A DNA stretch of 64,000 nucleotides from Halogeometricum sp. S1BR25-6 (GTDB taxonomy: Archaea; Halobacteriota; Halobacteria; Halobacteriales; Haloferacaceae): the NCBI RefSeq assembly GCF_031624495.1, contig NZ_JAMQOP010000002.1:806001-870000 (forward strand), in the 5' to 3' direction. The translations under genes were made by a program, and so were the position numbers. This document shows, one piece after another, positions 54,987 through 62,700 of this stretch (position 1 is the first letter of the stretch; each line of letters opens with the position of its first letter). The notes under the pieces were generated by a model, which was given only the letters and a program-made list of their open reading frames with translations, was not told the DNA's origin and searched no databases.

Positions 54987-56108
54987 ATGCACTATCGGAC
55001 GCTGGGCGACTCCGACGTCGAAGTGAGCGAAGTCGGGTTCGGCGCGTGGGTCGTCGGGACCGACTGGTGGGGCGACCGGACGAAGCAGGACTCCATCGAC
55101 CTCATCCACCACGCCATCGAGGAGGGAATCACCTACTTCGACACCGGCGACGTGTACGGCCACGGCGAGAGCGAGAAGATGGTCGGCGAGGCCGTCTCGG
55201 AGTACCGCGACGAGGTGACGCTGGCGACGAAGGTGGGCTACGACTTCTACAACCACCCGCAGGCGGGCCACGGCGAACTCCCGAAGGAGATGACGGGCGA
55301 GTGGGTCCGCTCGGCGACGGAGAAGAGCATCGACCGTCTCGGCGTCGACCACGTCGAGTTGCTCCAACTCCACAACGCGAACGTCGACGAAGTGGACGCG
55401 GACGTGTTGGAGGCGCTCGACGAATTGAAGGAAGAGGGCCTCGTCGACGCCGTGGGCTGGGCGCTCGGCCCCTCCATCGGCTGGTTGGCCGAGGGCGACA
55501 TGGCCATCGAGGAGGAGTTCGACTCGCTGCAACTCGTCTGGAACGCCTTCGAACAGGAGGTCGGCGAGCACTTCCTCGACACCATCGAGCGAACCGGCTC
55601 TTCGACCAGTCTCATCCCGCGCGTACCCCACTCCTCGGGCCTGTTGAACGAGCAGGTGACGCCCGAGACGGGACACGACCTGGACGACCACCGCGGCTTC
55701 CGGCCCGACGCGTGGTATGAGACGGGGTGGGAGAAACTGGAGACCCTGCGCTTCTTAGAACGCAAGGACGAGGGAACCTCGTCCGGCTCCCGGACGCAGT
55801 CCGGGAATGACGGCGAGCGCACGATGGGACAGGCCGCCATCGCGTTCCTCCTGAGCCACGACGCCGTCGCGAGCGTCACGCCGACGTTCCACACGCGCGA
55901 GGACATCACCGAGTGGGCCGCTGCCTCCGACGTGCCGAAACTGAGTGACGAAGAGCTGACCCGCGTAAAGAACCTGTACGCCGACAACTTCGGCATCGAC
56001 CGCGACGACGGGATGGACTCGCTCCGTTCCTCCGTGGACGGCGACGACATCGCCGCCGCCGGCATCGACAAACAGCCCTCGGCCGGCCCGCGCAACTCGG
56101 CGGACTGA
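54987..56108 (+). CDS. Aldo/keto reductase, with an in-frame palindrome
   Basis: 373 residues. The NADPH-dependent barrel carries the catalytic set Asp and Tyr in ITYFDTGDVYGHGES, Lys in TLATKVGYDFY and His in VELLQLHNAN. It reduces aldehydes or ketones; the substrate is not known. Residues 265-273 (SSGSRTQSG) sit in a variable surface loop before MGQAAIAFLLSHDAVASVTP. They are encoded by a palindrome like that in rdgB, so an element seems to have been inserted in frame. A 62-codon membrane gene follows after four bases. Confidence 0.92.
   Translation: MHYRTLGDSDVEVSEVGFGAWVVGTDWWGDRTKQDSIDLIHHAIEEGITYFDTGDVYGHGESEKMVGEAVSEYRDEVTLATKVGYDFYNHPQAGHGELPKEMTGEWVRSATEKSIDRLGVDHVELLQLHNANVDEVDADVLEALDELKEEGLVDAVGWALGPSIGWLAEGDMAIEEEFDSLQLVWNAFEQEVGEHFLDTIERTGSSTSLIPRVPHSSGLLNEQVTPETGHDLDDHRGFRPDAWYETGWEKLETLRFLERKDEGTSSGSRTQSGNDGERTMGQAAIAFLLSHDAVASVTPTFHTREDITEWAAASDVPKLSDEELTRVKNLYADNFGIDRDDGMDSLRSSVDGDDIAAAGIDKQPSAGPRNSAD
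55780..55805. repeat. Palindrome inside the aldo/keto reductase coding sequence
   Basis: Two overlapping perfect hairpins: CGTCCGG-CTC-CCGGACG (55780-55796) and CCCGGAC-GCA-GTCCGGG (55789-55805). The second has the same GGACGCAGTCC centre as the rdgB insertion and encodes RTQSG in the same frame. Confidence 0.7.
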
Positions 56109-56112
56109 CGCC

Positions 56113-56301
56113 GTGACCGCACGCCGAGCGACGAAGGCGTTCGTCGGCCTGACCGCCCTCGTCCACGTCGCCCTCGCGGCGTGGGTTCGACGCGACGCCG
56201 ACGAACGCGGCGTCGACGCCGCCCCGTGGGACCGCCTGACGCTCCTGACGGGGCTGTTCGGCGTCGTCGGCTACCTGCTGTCGCGGCGCGCCGCGGCATA
56301 G
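56113..56301 (+). CDS. Small two-helix membrane protein, unknown
   Basis: 62 residues from a GTG start four bases after the reductase stop. Two hydrophobic segments, AFVGLTALVHVALAAWV and LTLLTGLFGVVGYLL, are joined by a charged loop with RRDADERGVD. The tight spacing suggests co-transcription with the aldo/keto reductase. No family recognised. Confidence 0.58.
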   Translation: MTARRATKAFVGLTALVHVALAAWVRRDADERGVDAAPWDRLTLLTGLFGVVGYLLSRRAAA

Positions 56302-56360
56302 AGGCTCAGAACGCCGCCGACTGCGGCACCCTTACGACGTTCCCGTTCGATTCCGACGCC

Positions 56361-57158
56361 ATGCCGACAGCGTACGCGCCGGGAAGCGTCACCACCGTCT
56401 TCGCCCCGCGCGAGGACGGCGAAGGCTCCTACGGCGTCAGTTTCGCCGTGGCGGACGGCGTCCGCGCGACGGTCGACCCGGCCGACGAGACGACCGTCCG
56501 CCTCGACGGGGAACCGACCGACTTCGAACCGGTCGCGGGCGTCCTCGACTCGCTGGACGTCGCGGCGACGGTGGACCTCGACGCGGAGATTCCCGTCGGG
56601 CGGGGGTTCGGCGCCAGTGGCGCCGCCACGCTTGCGACGGTGCTCGCCGCGGACGCCGCCTTCGAGTTGGACCTCTCGCGCGAGGCGGCCGTCGACGCCG
56701 CCCACCGCGCGGAAGTCGCCGCCGGCACCGGTCTCGGCGACGTGTTCGTGCAGGACCGGGCGGGCCTCGCGTGGAACGCCGGCGACGGGGGCGGACGGAA
56801 CCGCATCGAACGGGACGACCGAATCGAGTACGTCTCGACGGGCGGTATCGCCACCGAGTCCGTCCTCGGCGACGAGGCGTCGATGGCCCGCGTCGCCGAC
56901 GCCGGGACCGACGCGCTCAGGTCGTTCGACCCCGAGGACTCCTTAGAGGAATGGTTCGAGACGGCGTGGACGTTCGCCCGGCGGACGGGCCTGCCGACGC
57001 CCGCCGTCAGGGAGACGGTCGAACGGGTCACCGAGGCGGGCGGCGCCGCGACGATGGCGATGGTCGGCGAGACGGTGCTCGCGGCGGGCGTCGAGGGCGT
57101 CCTTCCCGAGGAGACGCGTATCACGAACGAGGGAGCGCACCTCGTCGACCGGGCGTAA
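56361..57158 (+). CDS. Pantoate kinase (archaeal GHMP kinase)
   Basis: 265 residues. MPTAYAPGSVTTVFAPRED begins the GHMP fold, and the phosphate loop is EIPVGRGFGASGAATLATVL. HRAEVAAGTGLGDVFVQDRA contains the second family motif. This matches archaeal pantoate kinase, which with phosphopantothenate synthetase replaces the bacterial pantothenate kinase route to CoA. CCTTACGAC lies about 27 nt upstream of the ATG. No phosphopantothenate synthetase gene adjoins it, although the two are neighbours in some archaea. Confidence 0.9.
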   Translation: MPTAYAPGSVTTVFAPREDGEGSYGVSFAVADGVRATVDPADETTVRLDGEPTDFEPVAGVLDSLDVAATVDLDAEIPVGRGFGASGAATLATVLAADAAFELDLSREAAVDAAHRAEVAAGTGLGDVFVQDRAGLAWNAGDGGGRNRIERDDRIEYVSTGGIATESVLGDEASMARVADAGTDALRSFDPEDSLEEWFETAWTFARRTGLPTPAVRETVERVTEAGGAATMAMVGETVLAAGVEGVLPEETRITNEGAHLVDRA

Positions 57159-57543
57159 TCGGTCGTTACGGTGGTTAATGGACCCATTCAGGCCGTCGTA
57201 TTCGCCCCTTAGCTAAGTCGGAAGGGCGCCTCGTACCGAGTACGCCTCCCGGCCCTTCGGGGACCGGGGGCGCGAGCGACCAAGCGGTAGGCGCCGCCCG
57301 CGGTAGGCATGGGTCGGGCGGTAGGCATCGTCTCGGTGGTAGGCACCGGTCGGACGGTAGGCACGTTCCGTGCGGTCGGCTCGAACCTCGAACATCTCCA
57401 GTGTTCCCCCCCGCGGCGGCCACCCGCCGCATCCCCCCTTCTATTCGAACTCACGTCGTCGAGCGAGAGCGGTTCCGGCGCTCTCGGACGAGAGCGAGTC
57501 GAAAACGAGTGAAAACCGATTGCGAGCGCCGAGTCGACGCCGA
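57159..57543 (+). other. Intergenic region with GC-rich structure and tandem repeats
   Basis: 385 bases without a convincing gene. Bases near 57206-57240 (CCTTAGCTAAGTCGGAAGGG) resemble a tRNA D-arm, but no anticodon or T-arm can be folded around them. GC-rich hairpins follow (CCCGG...CCGGG near 57250-57272), and then 18-nt tandem repeats (57285-57390). Short open frames over the repeats look incidental. Confidence 0.45.
57285..57390. repeat. 18-bp imperfect tandem repeats
   Basis: Units begin at 57285, 57301, 57319, 57337, 57355 and 57373. The first is 16 bp and the others 18 bp. The conserved part is CGGTAGGCA (TGGTAGGCA in the fourth, CGGTCGGC in the last) and the other half varies. They are head-to-tail without spacers, so this is not a CRISPR. 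Read as protein they would give hexapeptide repeats (VGxxxx on plus, AYRxxx on minus). Confidence 0.75.
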
Positions 57544-59127
57544 CTACGCGAGGAAGACGTGTCGCGGTCGGTCGGCGAGGACGTCGCGGCCCCACTGGAC
57601 CGTGTCGCGGAAGGCGTCCGACCGGAAGAACCCCATCGCGTCCTCTCGGGAGGTCCACTGACTGGCGATGAACATGTCGTTCTCGTCCTCGACGTTCACC
57701 ATCAGGTCGGTGTCCTGATGGCCTTCCGTGTCGGCGAGGACGCCCCCGACGGTGTCGAACTTCTCGACGAAGTCGTCCCTGTAGTCGGGTTTGACGGTGT
57801 AGAACATCCCCATCGTCCCGAATCCGGACTCCTCGCCCGCGCGGGAGACGATGCCGGGGAGTTCCGAGAGGAACCCGGCGGCCGTCTCGGCGGCCGACTG
57901 CGTCTCCCAGATGGAGACGACGGCCGTCCGGCCGCCGTCGCGGGCCTCGTACAGCGCCGTCTTGACGTGCGTGCCGTAGTGGTCGAAGTTGCCGCGCAGA
58001 CCGTCCACCTCGTCGAACAGGTCGTCGGTGTCCGCCTCGGAGTACAGCACCGTCGCGTACACGTCCTCGCCGTGCGGCTTGCCGGCGTAGATGTTCAGGT
58101 CCTCGAGTTCGCCGCGGATGCCGTCGTTGACGGCGTCGGCGTCGGTGTCGGAACTGACGTCCTCGCCGGCCGACTCGCCGTGGGGCGCGTCGCCGTGCAC
58201 GCCGCCGCCGCCTCCGCCGCCGTGGGCGCCGCCGTGACCGCCGTCGTGCGGGCCGTCGCCGTGCGCGTGCCCGTGGGCCGACCCGTGACCGTGGCCGGGT
58301 TCGCCCTCCGCGTGGGCGCCTTCACCGTGCGGGTCGCCTTCCTCGGCCGTCGGGACGGACTCGCCTTCGAGGTACGCGCCGAGGTCGGCGGGCGGGAATC
58401 GGCGGCCGACGTAGAACTGGCCGAACTCGCCGTACTTCGAGGACGCCTCGTCGAAGCGCATCTCGTAGACGATGTTCTTTATCTCGGCGGGGTCCTCGGC
58501 GAACAGCGTCACGCCCCACTCGTAGTCGTCGAAGCCGACGGAGGAGGCGATGACCTGCTTGATCTTCCCGGCGTACTCCTTCCCGGTGTCGCCGTGTTCG
58601 GACATCATCTCCGCGCGCTTCTCGAAGGCGAGGTCGTACCAGTTGTGCGTCTCGCCGCGGCGCTTCGACATCGGGTAGAACGAGACGTACTGGTCCTCGG
58701 GAATCTCGGGCGTGAGTTTCCCCTCGATGTAGCGGCGCAGGCCCTCGTCGATGTCGGCCTCTTCCTCCTCGAAGTACTCCCGCGAGACGTACCCCGACAC
58801 CTCGGTGACGGAGACGTAGGAGGCGGCCTGTTCGGTGTACGACGCCAGCGCGGTTCGCTCGAACTGTCGCTCGGCCCGCGAGAGGTCGTCCAGCGTCGGC
58901 CGGAAGTGGACGACGAGGAGGTCCGCCTTGTGGCCGAGGACCGAGAAGACGGCCGAGTCGCCCTCGGCGGCGTCCTCGACGGCCTCGTGCGTGCGGAGGT
59001 ACTCGACGCCCTCGCCCACGGCGCGGTCCCGTTCTCGTCCGGGCGCGTCCCGCCACGCGTCCCAATCCACGGTTCGGAAGTCGTGCAGGGCGTACCAACC
59101 CTCGTCCGTCGGTGGGGCCTCTGGCAT
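57544..59127 (-). CDS. pitA: PitA-like fusion: chlorite-dismutase-family domain plus ABM domain
   Basis: 527 residues. The N-terminal chlorite dismutase/HemQ-like domain (about 1-250) includes DLLVVHFRPTLDDLSRAERQ, FYPMSKRRGETHNWYDL and the region EYAGKIKQVIASSVGFDDYE, where the heme-ligand His position reads Gln. A His/Gly-rich linker (about 258-320, GHGHGSAHGHAHGDG) leads to an antibiotic-biosynthesis-monooxygenase-like domain (about 345-527). The same fusion is known in Haloferax as PitA. Its function is unresolved; heme handling or metal binding by the linker are inferences. A divergent PadR gene may regulate it. Confidence 0.88.
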   Translation of the reverse strand: MPEAPPTDEGWYALHDFRTVDWDAWRDAPGRERDRAVGEGVEYLRTHEAVEDAAEGDSAVFSVLGHKADLLVVHFRPTLDDLSRAERQFERTALASYTEQAASYVSVTEVSGYVSREYFEEEEADIDEGLRRYIEGKLTPEIPEDQYVSFYPMSKRRGETHNWYDLAFEKRAEMMSEHGDTGKEYAGKIKQVIASSVGFDDYEWGVTLFAEDPAEIKNIVYEMRFDEASSKYGEFGQFYVGRRFPPADLGAYLEGESVPTAEEGDPHGEGAHAEGEPGHGHGSAHGHAHGDGPHDGGHGGAHGGGGGGGVHGDAPHGESAGEDVSSDTDADAVNDGIRGELEDLNIYAGKPHGEDVYATVLYSEADTDDLFDEVDGLRGNFDHYGTHVKTALYEARDGGRTAVVSIWETQSAAETAAGFLSELPGIVSRAGEESGFGTMGMFYTVKPDYRDDFVEKFDTVGGVLADTEGHQDTDLMVNVEDENDMFIASQWTSREDAMGFFRSDAFRDTVQWGRDVLADRPRHVFLA

Positions 59128-59271
59128 GCGTTAGGCTAGGAGTTTCTCCCGTATGGGAGTTGCGAGTCCGCCCGACGTGCGAGGCGCGCACCCGTCCGAA
59201 ACCTGACACCGATTCGGAAATTTCACTCGTGACCGAAACCCTTTCACAGAGCGACTCGGAACTGACACCTA
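59128..59271. promoter_or_regulatory. Divergent pitA/padR promoter region
   Basis: 144 bases between the two starts. AAACCCTTTCACAG (about 59236-59249) is a plausible padR promoter about 27 nt before its ATG. TTCGG(N15)CCGAA around 59215-59239 is a short inverted repeat that could bind the PadR dimer. CATACGG on the minus strand near 59150 may serve pitA. All are sequence-based suggestions. Confidence 0.4.
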
Positions 59272-59793
59272 ATGCGGAAGAGTGGCCCTCCGAAGGGACT
59301 TATCTCGTACCTCGTGCTCGAACTCCTCGCGGAGAAGCCGCGGTACGGCTACGAGATACTGAAGGAGATAAACGACATCAGCGGCGGCCACTGGGAGCCC
59401 TCCTACGGTTCGGTGTACCCCATCCTCTACAAGTTCGAGGACGAGGGGTGGGCCGCCAGAATCGAACGCGAGGAGGAGTCCGACCGGAAGTACTTCGAGC
59501 TCACCGACGCCGGCCGTGAGGAACTCGAAGAGAAGCGCCGGGAGTCGGGCGAGAAGGCCGGCGAGTTCGTCGACATCATCCTCGGGTTCTACCACGTCTA
59601 CGTCGCCTTCGCCACCGACGACCGCTTCGATGTGGCGGCGCCCGAGGGGGCGTGGCGCTTCGACGAGACGGTTAGTTCGTGGGTCATCGAACAACTCATC
59701 CGCCACCACGAACGCGATTTCGGGACGTTCGAGCGAATCGAGGCGACGCCCGAAGAGTTCTACGCGGAGCAGGGAATCGAGTTCGAGGAGTGA
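59272..59793 (+). CDS. PadR-family transcriptional regulator
   Basis: 173 residues. The winged-helix PadR domain is plain: GLISYLVLELLAEKPRYGYE, INDISGGHWEPSYGSVYPIL, then KFEDEGW...YFELTDAGREELEE. A helical C-terminal part (about 95-173) mediates dimerisation in the family. It probably represses itself and perhaps the divergent pitA; the ligand is unknown. The start ATG at 59272 has a T-rich box about 27 nt upstream. Confidence 0.9.
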   Translation: MRKSGPPKGLISYLVLELLAEKPRYGYEILKEINDISGGHWEPSYGSVYPILYKFEDEGWAARIEREEESDRKYFELTDAGREELEEKRRESGEKAGEFVDIILGFYHVYVAFATDDRFDVAAPEGAWRFDETVSSWVIEQLIRHHERDFGTFERIEATPEEFYAEQGIEFEE

Positions 59794-59838
59794 ACCGAGG
59801 GGCCCGCGCGAACCTCGCCCGTCGCCCGCCCGACGCGG

Positions 59839-61650
59839 TCAGTTCAGCATCGTCGGCCCGAACACGAGGAGCACGAGCGACAGCAGCATCGTGACGCCGA
59901 CGCCGGTGGTGATGGTTCTGACGACGGTGTACGGTTCGGAGACGGGCAGGCGCGAGACGACGGCCTCCGCACTGGTTCTGAGGATGCGTCCGCCGTCCAG
60001 CGGGTAGCCGGGGATGCAGTTGAATATCCCGAGTTGGAGGTTGATCCACGCCATCCAGAAGCAGACGTTGGCGAGGAGGAACACGTTCGACCCGAGGAAG
60101 CCGAGCGGTCCGGTCACCGAGTAGAAGTTGGTGACGCTGGCCGTGAATCCCGGGAAGTTAGGGATGCCGAGGACGAGCGAGGCCAGCGGCAGGATGAGCG
60201 CCACGTACACCGCGCTGAGCGGCGACTCCGCGAGAGCGCCGGAGACGCTCCCGGCGCCGGGGCCGCCGTCGCCGCCGAGGAGGGCGACGTACGTGCCCGC
60301 GGGGTACGACTGCGCGCCGAAGTCGGTGAGGAGCAGACCGCTCGTCCCCGGGAAGAGACCGACGCCGAGGAACCCGCCGCCGTCGTTGGGGTTCTCCCCG
60401 AGCGTCACCTGATACGTCGACAGTTCGCCGCCGTCGTAGAGTTCGACGGGCACCGTCTCGCCGGGTCGCGTCCCGTCCAAGACGGTGTCCAAGTCGGACG
60501 AAGAGGTCACGCGCTCGCCGTCGATGGCGGTGACGATGACGCTCCCGTCCGTCGGTGCGCCGGCGTTCGCCAGCGGTCCGTCCCCGGACACCCGCGTGAC
60601 GTACGCGCCGACGGGGATGGTGACCGTGCCACGCGAGGTGGTGAGGCTGGCGAACTTGCTCTCGCCGACGGCCTCCGAGAAGCCCGACTGCGTGTGGACG
60701 GGCGTGCCGTTCACCTGCGAGACGGTTATCGGCTCCCCGCCGACCGAGAGGTTCGCCGGATTGTCCGCGACGGAACCGGCGACGATGAGCGACCGTTCGA
60801 CCGACACCGTCCGCATCTCGCGGTCGGCGGCGCTGTCGCCGCCGTTCAGTTCGACCTGCAGGGTGCGCTCGTCCGTCGAGACGAGCGCCGCGTCCAGCGT
60901 CGACTCGTTGCTCACGGGCGTCCCGCCGACGCTCGTGATGCGGTCACCCTGTTCGATGCCGGCCGCGGCGGCGGGCGACCCGTCGTAGGAGCCCTGCACC
61001 GCCATCCCGGGCGCGACGGCGATGGAGCCGATGACCGGTCCGAACAGGAGGGCGAACGCGACGATGGTAACGGCGAAGTTGTTCGTCACGCCCGCGGCGA
61101 ACATCCGCGTCTTGCCGCCGCGGTCGGCGTTCCGCTGGCTCTCCTCGTCGGGTTGGACGAACGCGCCGAGGGGGAGCAGCGTGAACAGGAAGAGGCCCAT
61201 CGACTCGATGTCGATGCCCTCGACGCGGCAGAGGATGCCGTGTCCCCCCTCGTGGACGACGAGTCCGACGAGGAGACCGAGGACGATTTCGGGGGCGACC
61301 GAGAGGGGGAGGAAGTCGTTGACGCCGGGGATGACGAGGAAGTTCTGCGGCTGGTTGACCGCCGACGGTTCGGGCGGGTTCTGCAGGATAAACAGCCCCT
61401 GCAGGAGCAAGAAGAGGAACATCCCGACCATGATAATGAGGGTGACGCCCAAGCCGAAGTTCGTCCACGCCCGCCAGAAGCGCTTGGGCGTGGCGACCCA
61501 GTCGATGAAGTCGCGTCCGCGCTTCGTGTGCACGGTCGTGAACGGGCCTTGGACGCTGACCGAGGAGGGAAGCAGACCGTACCGACGCAGGAGGAGGGCG
61601 GCGGCGGAGTACGCCAGGATACCGAGGAGAACCCACACTAGGGTGTTCAT
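59839..61650 (-). CDS. Site-2 protease-like membrane metalloprotease (M50) with PDZ domains
   Basis: 603 residues. Zinc motif HEGGH (H133, E134, H137) in VGLVVHEGGHGILCRVEG lies in a membrane helix, and the third-ligand motif NCIPGYPLDGGRIL lies near the C-terminus. Between them are PDZ-like regions, SYDGSPAAAAGIEQGDRITS and DGSVIVTAIDGERVTSSSDL. The enzyme cleaves membrane-spanning substrates, typically in signalling or in processing of anchored factors. The large external insert is usual in haloarchaeal members. The next gene upstream, a one-helix protein, is on the same strand 45 bases away. Confidence 0.92.
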   Translation of the reverse strand: MNTLVWVLLGILAYSAAALLLRRYGLLPSSVSVQGPFTTVHTKRGRDFIDWVATPKRFWRAWTNFGLGVTLIIMVGMFLFLLLQGLFILQNPPEPSAVNQPQNFLVIPGVNDFLPLSVAPEIVLGLLVGLVVHEGGHGILCRVEGIDIESMGLFLFTLLPLGAFVQPDEESQRNADRGGKTRMFAAGVTNNFAVTIVAFALLFGPVIGSIAVAPGMAVQGSYDGSPAAAAGIEQGDRITSVGGTPVSNESTLDAALVSTDERTLQVELNGGDSAADREMRTVSVERSLIVAGSVADNPANLSVGGEPITVSQVNGTPVHTQSGFSEAVGESKFASLTTSRGTVTIPVGAYVTRVSGDGPLANAGAPTDGSVIVTAIDGERVTSSSDLDTVLDGTRPGETVPVELYDGGELSTYQVTLGENPNDGGGFLGVGLFPGTSGLLLTDFGAQSYPAGTYVALLGGDGGPGAGSVSGALAESPLSAVYVALILPLASLVLGIPNFPGFTASVTNFYSVTGPLGFLGSNVFLLANVCFWMAWINLQLGIFNCIPGYPLDGGRILRTSAEAVVSRLPVSEPYTVVRTITTGVGVTMLLSLVLLVFGPTMLN

Positions 61651-61695
61651 CGTCGGAAGAAGGGGGTCAGCGCTGAAAGACGTTCGGGTTGCCCG

Positions 61696-61956
61696 TCACT
61701 CCTCGCTGGATTCGACCGCCTCCGCCGCCTCGTCGTCGAATTCGATCTTCGCGAAGTCCGAGTCGTCTCGCGCCGCGCGGCGACGGCGGTACGCCGCGTA
61801 ACCGACGCCGGCGACGACTGCGACGACGACGGCCCCGCCGAGCAGTCGGCGTCCGGTCGACGACGACGCTTCGTCCTCGTCGAGTCGCGCGTCGGCGGCG
61901 TCTCCGCCCTCTTCGTCGCCCTGTCCGTGCCCCATGTTGAGTTCGATAAGTGCCAT
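61696..61956 (-). CDS. Small single-helix membrane protein, unknown
   Basis: 86 residues from the ATG at 61956. MALIELNMGHGQGDEEGGDA and an acidic stretch are followed by one membrane helix (LLGGAVVVAVVAGVGYAAY), a basic RRRRAARDD and an acidic tail EIFDDE-like (IEFDDEAAEAVESSEE). It is probably co-transcribed with the site-2 protease downstream and could be a partner or substrate of it, which is inference. The frame remains open upstream, but no better start is evident. Confidence 0.55.
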   Translation of the reverse strand: MALIELNMGHGQGDEEGGDAADARLDEDEASSSTGRRLLGGAVVVAVVAGVGYAAYRRRRAARDDSDFAKIEFDDEAAEAVESSEE

Positions 61957-62140
61957 GTGTTCGTCCTCCGCGCCGGCGCGGACGGAGAGCCGGAATCGCC
62001 CGCTCCCGTCCGAACGCCCGGCACAGGTCAAACCGTACGCGAGAGAGCGTCATAAATCTGCCCGCGTTCGCGTCCGTATCTGCGTCCCCGGTCGCGCCCC
62101 CGAAACACTATCCCGCAGAGCGGCGAATCTCCTTCAACAG

Positions 62141-62677
62141 ATGTTCGACGGCGACCACTACGAGGTGCGGCAAAAGATTCGGCTCGGAAACAAGTACCGT
62201 ATCTACGAGGGCGAGGAGGCGATTCTGGAGTCCGCCCAGAAGAAGTTCCGGCTGAAGGAGGACTTCCGCTTTACCGACCCCGACACGGGCGAGGAGCGGT
62301 TCCGCGTGAAGGCCGGGAGCATCCTCGACATCGCGTCGGCGTACGACGTCGTCGACTCGGAGACGGACGAACGAATCGGCTCGGTCAGGCGGAGCGTGAT
62401 GTCCTTCTTCAAACACGAGTACGAACTGCTCGGTCCGGACGGGGACGTCGTCGCGACGGTGACGGAGGACAGCGCGCTGATGGCGCTGGCGCGTCGACAC
62501 GTCACGACGCTCATCCCGTTCAACTACGACATCGTCTCGCCCTCCGGCGAGAAACTGGGCGACGTGAGCGAGTCGTTCTCCGTCCGGGACACGTACTCGA
62601 TAGACGTCACGGGCGACCTCGACCCGCGACTCGCCGTCGTCGGGATGGTCGTCATCGACGCCATCGAGGAGAACTGA
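62141..62677 (+). CDS. LURP-one-related (DUF567) protein
   Basis: 178 residues. HYEVRQKIRLGNKYRIYEGE, KFRLKEDFRFTDPDTGEERF, RVKAGSILDIASAYDVVD, IGSVRRSVMSFFKHEYELLG and YSIDVTGDLDPRLAVVGMVV reproduce the tubby-like LURP-one barrel. In this family the last strand is hydrophobic and buried. Function in archaea is unknown; membrane or lipid association is suggested for relatives. CACTATCC about 30 nt before the ATG at 62141 is a possible promoter. Confidence 0.87.
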   Translation: MFDGDHYEVRQKIRLGNKYRIYEGEEAILESAQKKFRLKEDFRFTDPDTGEERFRVKAGSILDIASAYDVVDSETDERIGSVRRSVMSFFKHEYELLGPDGDVVATVTEDSALMALARRHVTTLIPFNYDIVSPSGEKLGDVSESFSVRDTYSIDVTGDLDPRLAVVGMVVIDAIEEN

Positions 62678-62700
62678 GGGGGCTCGGACCTTCGGCTCGG

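Noticed and set aside
57206-57275. tRNA-like D-arm sequence TAGCTAAGTCGGAAGGGCG
   Set aside because: No anticodon stem of five pairs, no U33 in the loop and no T-arm sequence follow. At most it is a remnant.
57285-57390. Possible CRISPR array
   Set aside because: Units are 18 bp head-to-tail with no spacers, and no cas genes are in the window.
57309-57512. 67-codon plus-strand frame over the tandem repeats
   Set aside because: The repeat-derived sequence is not protein-like beyond the repeat and has no promoter or conserved context.
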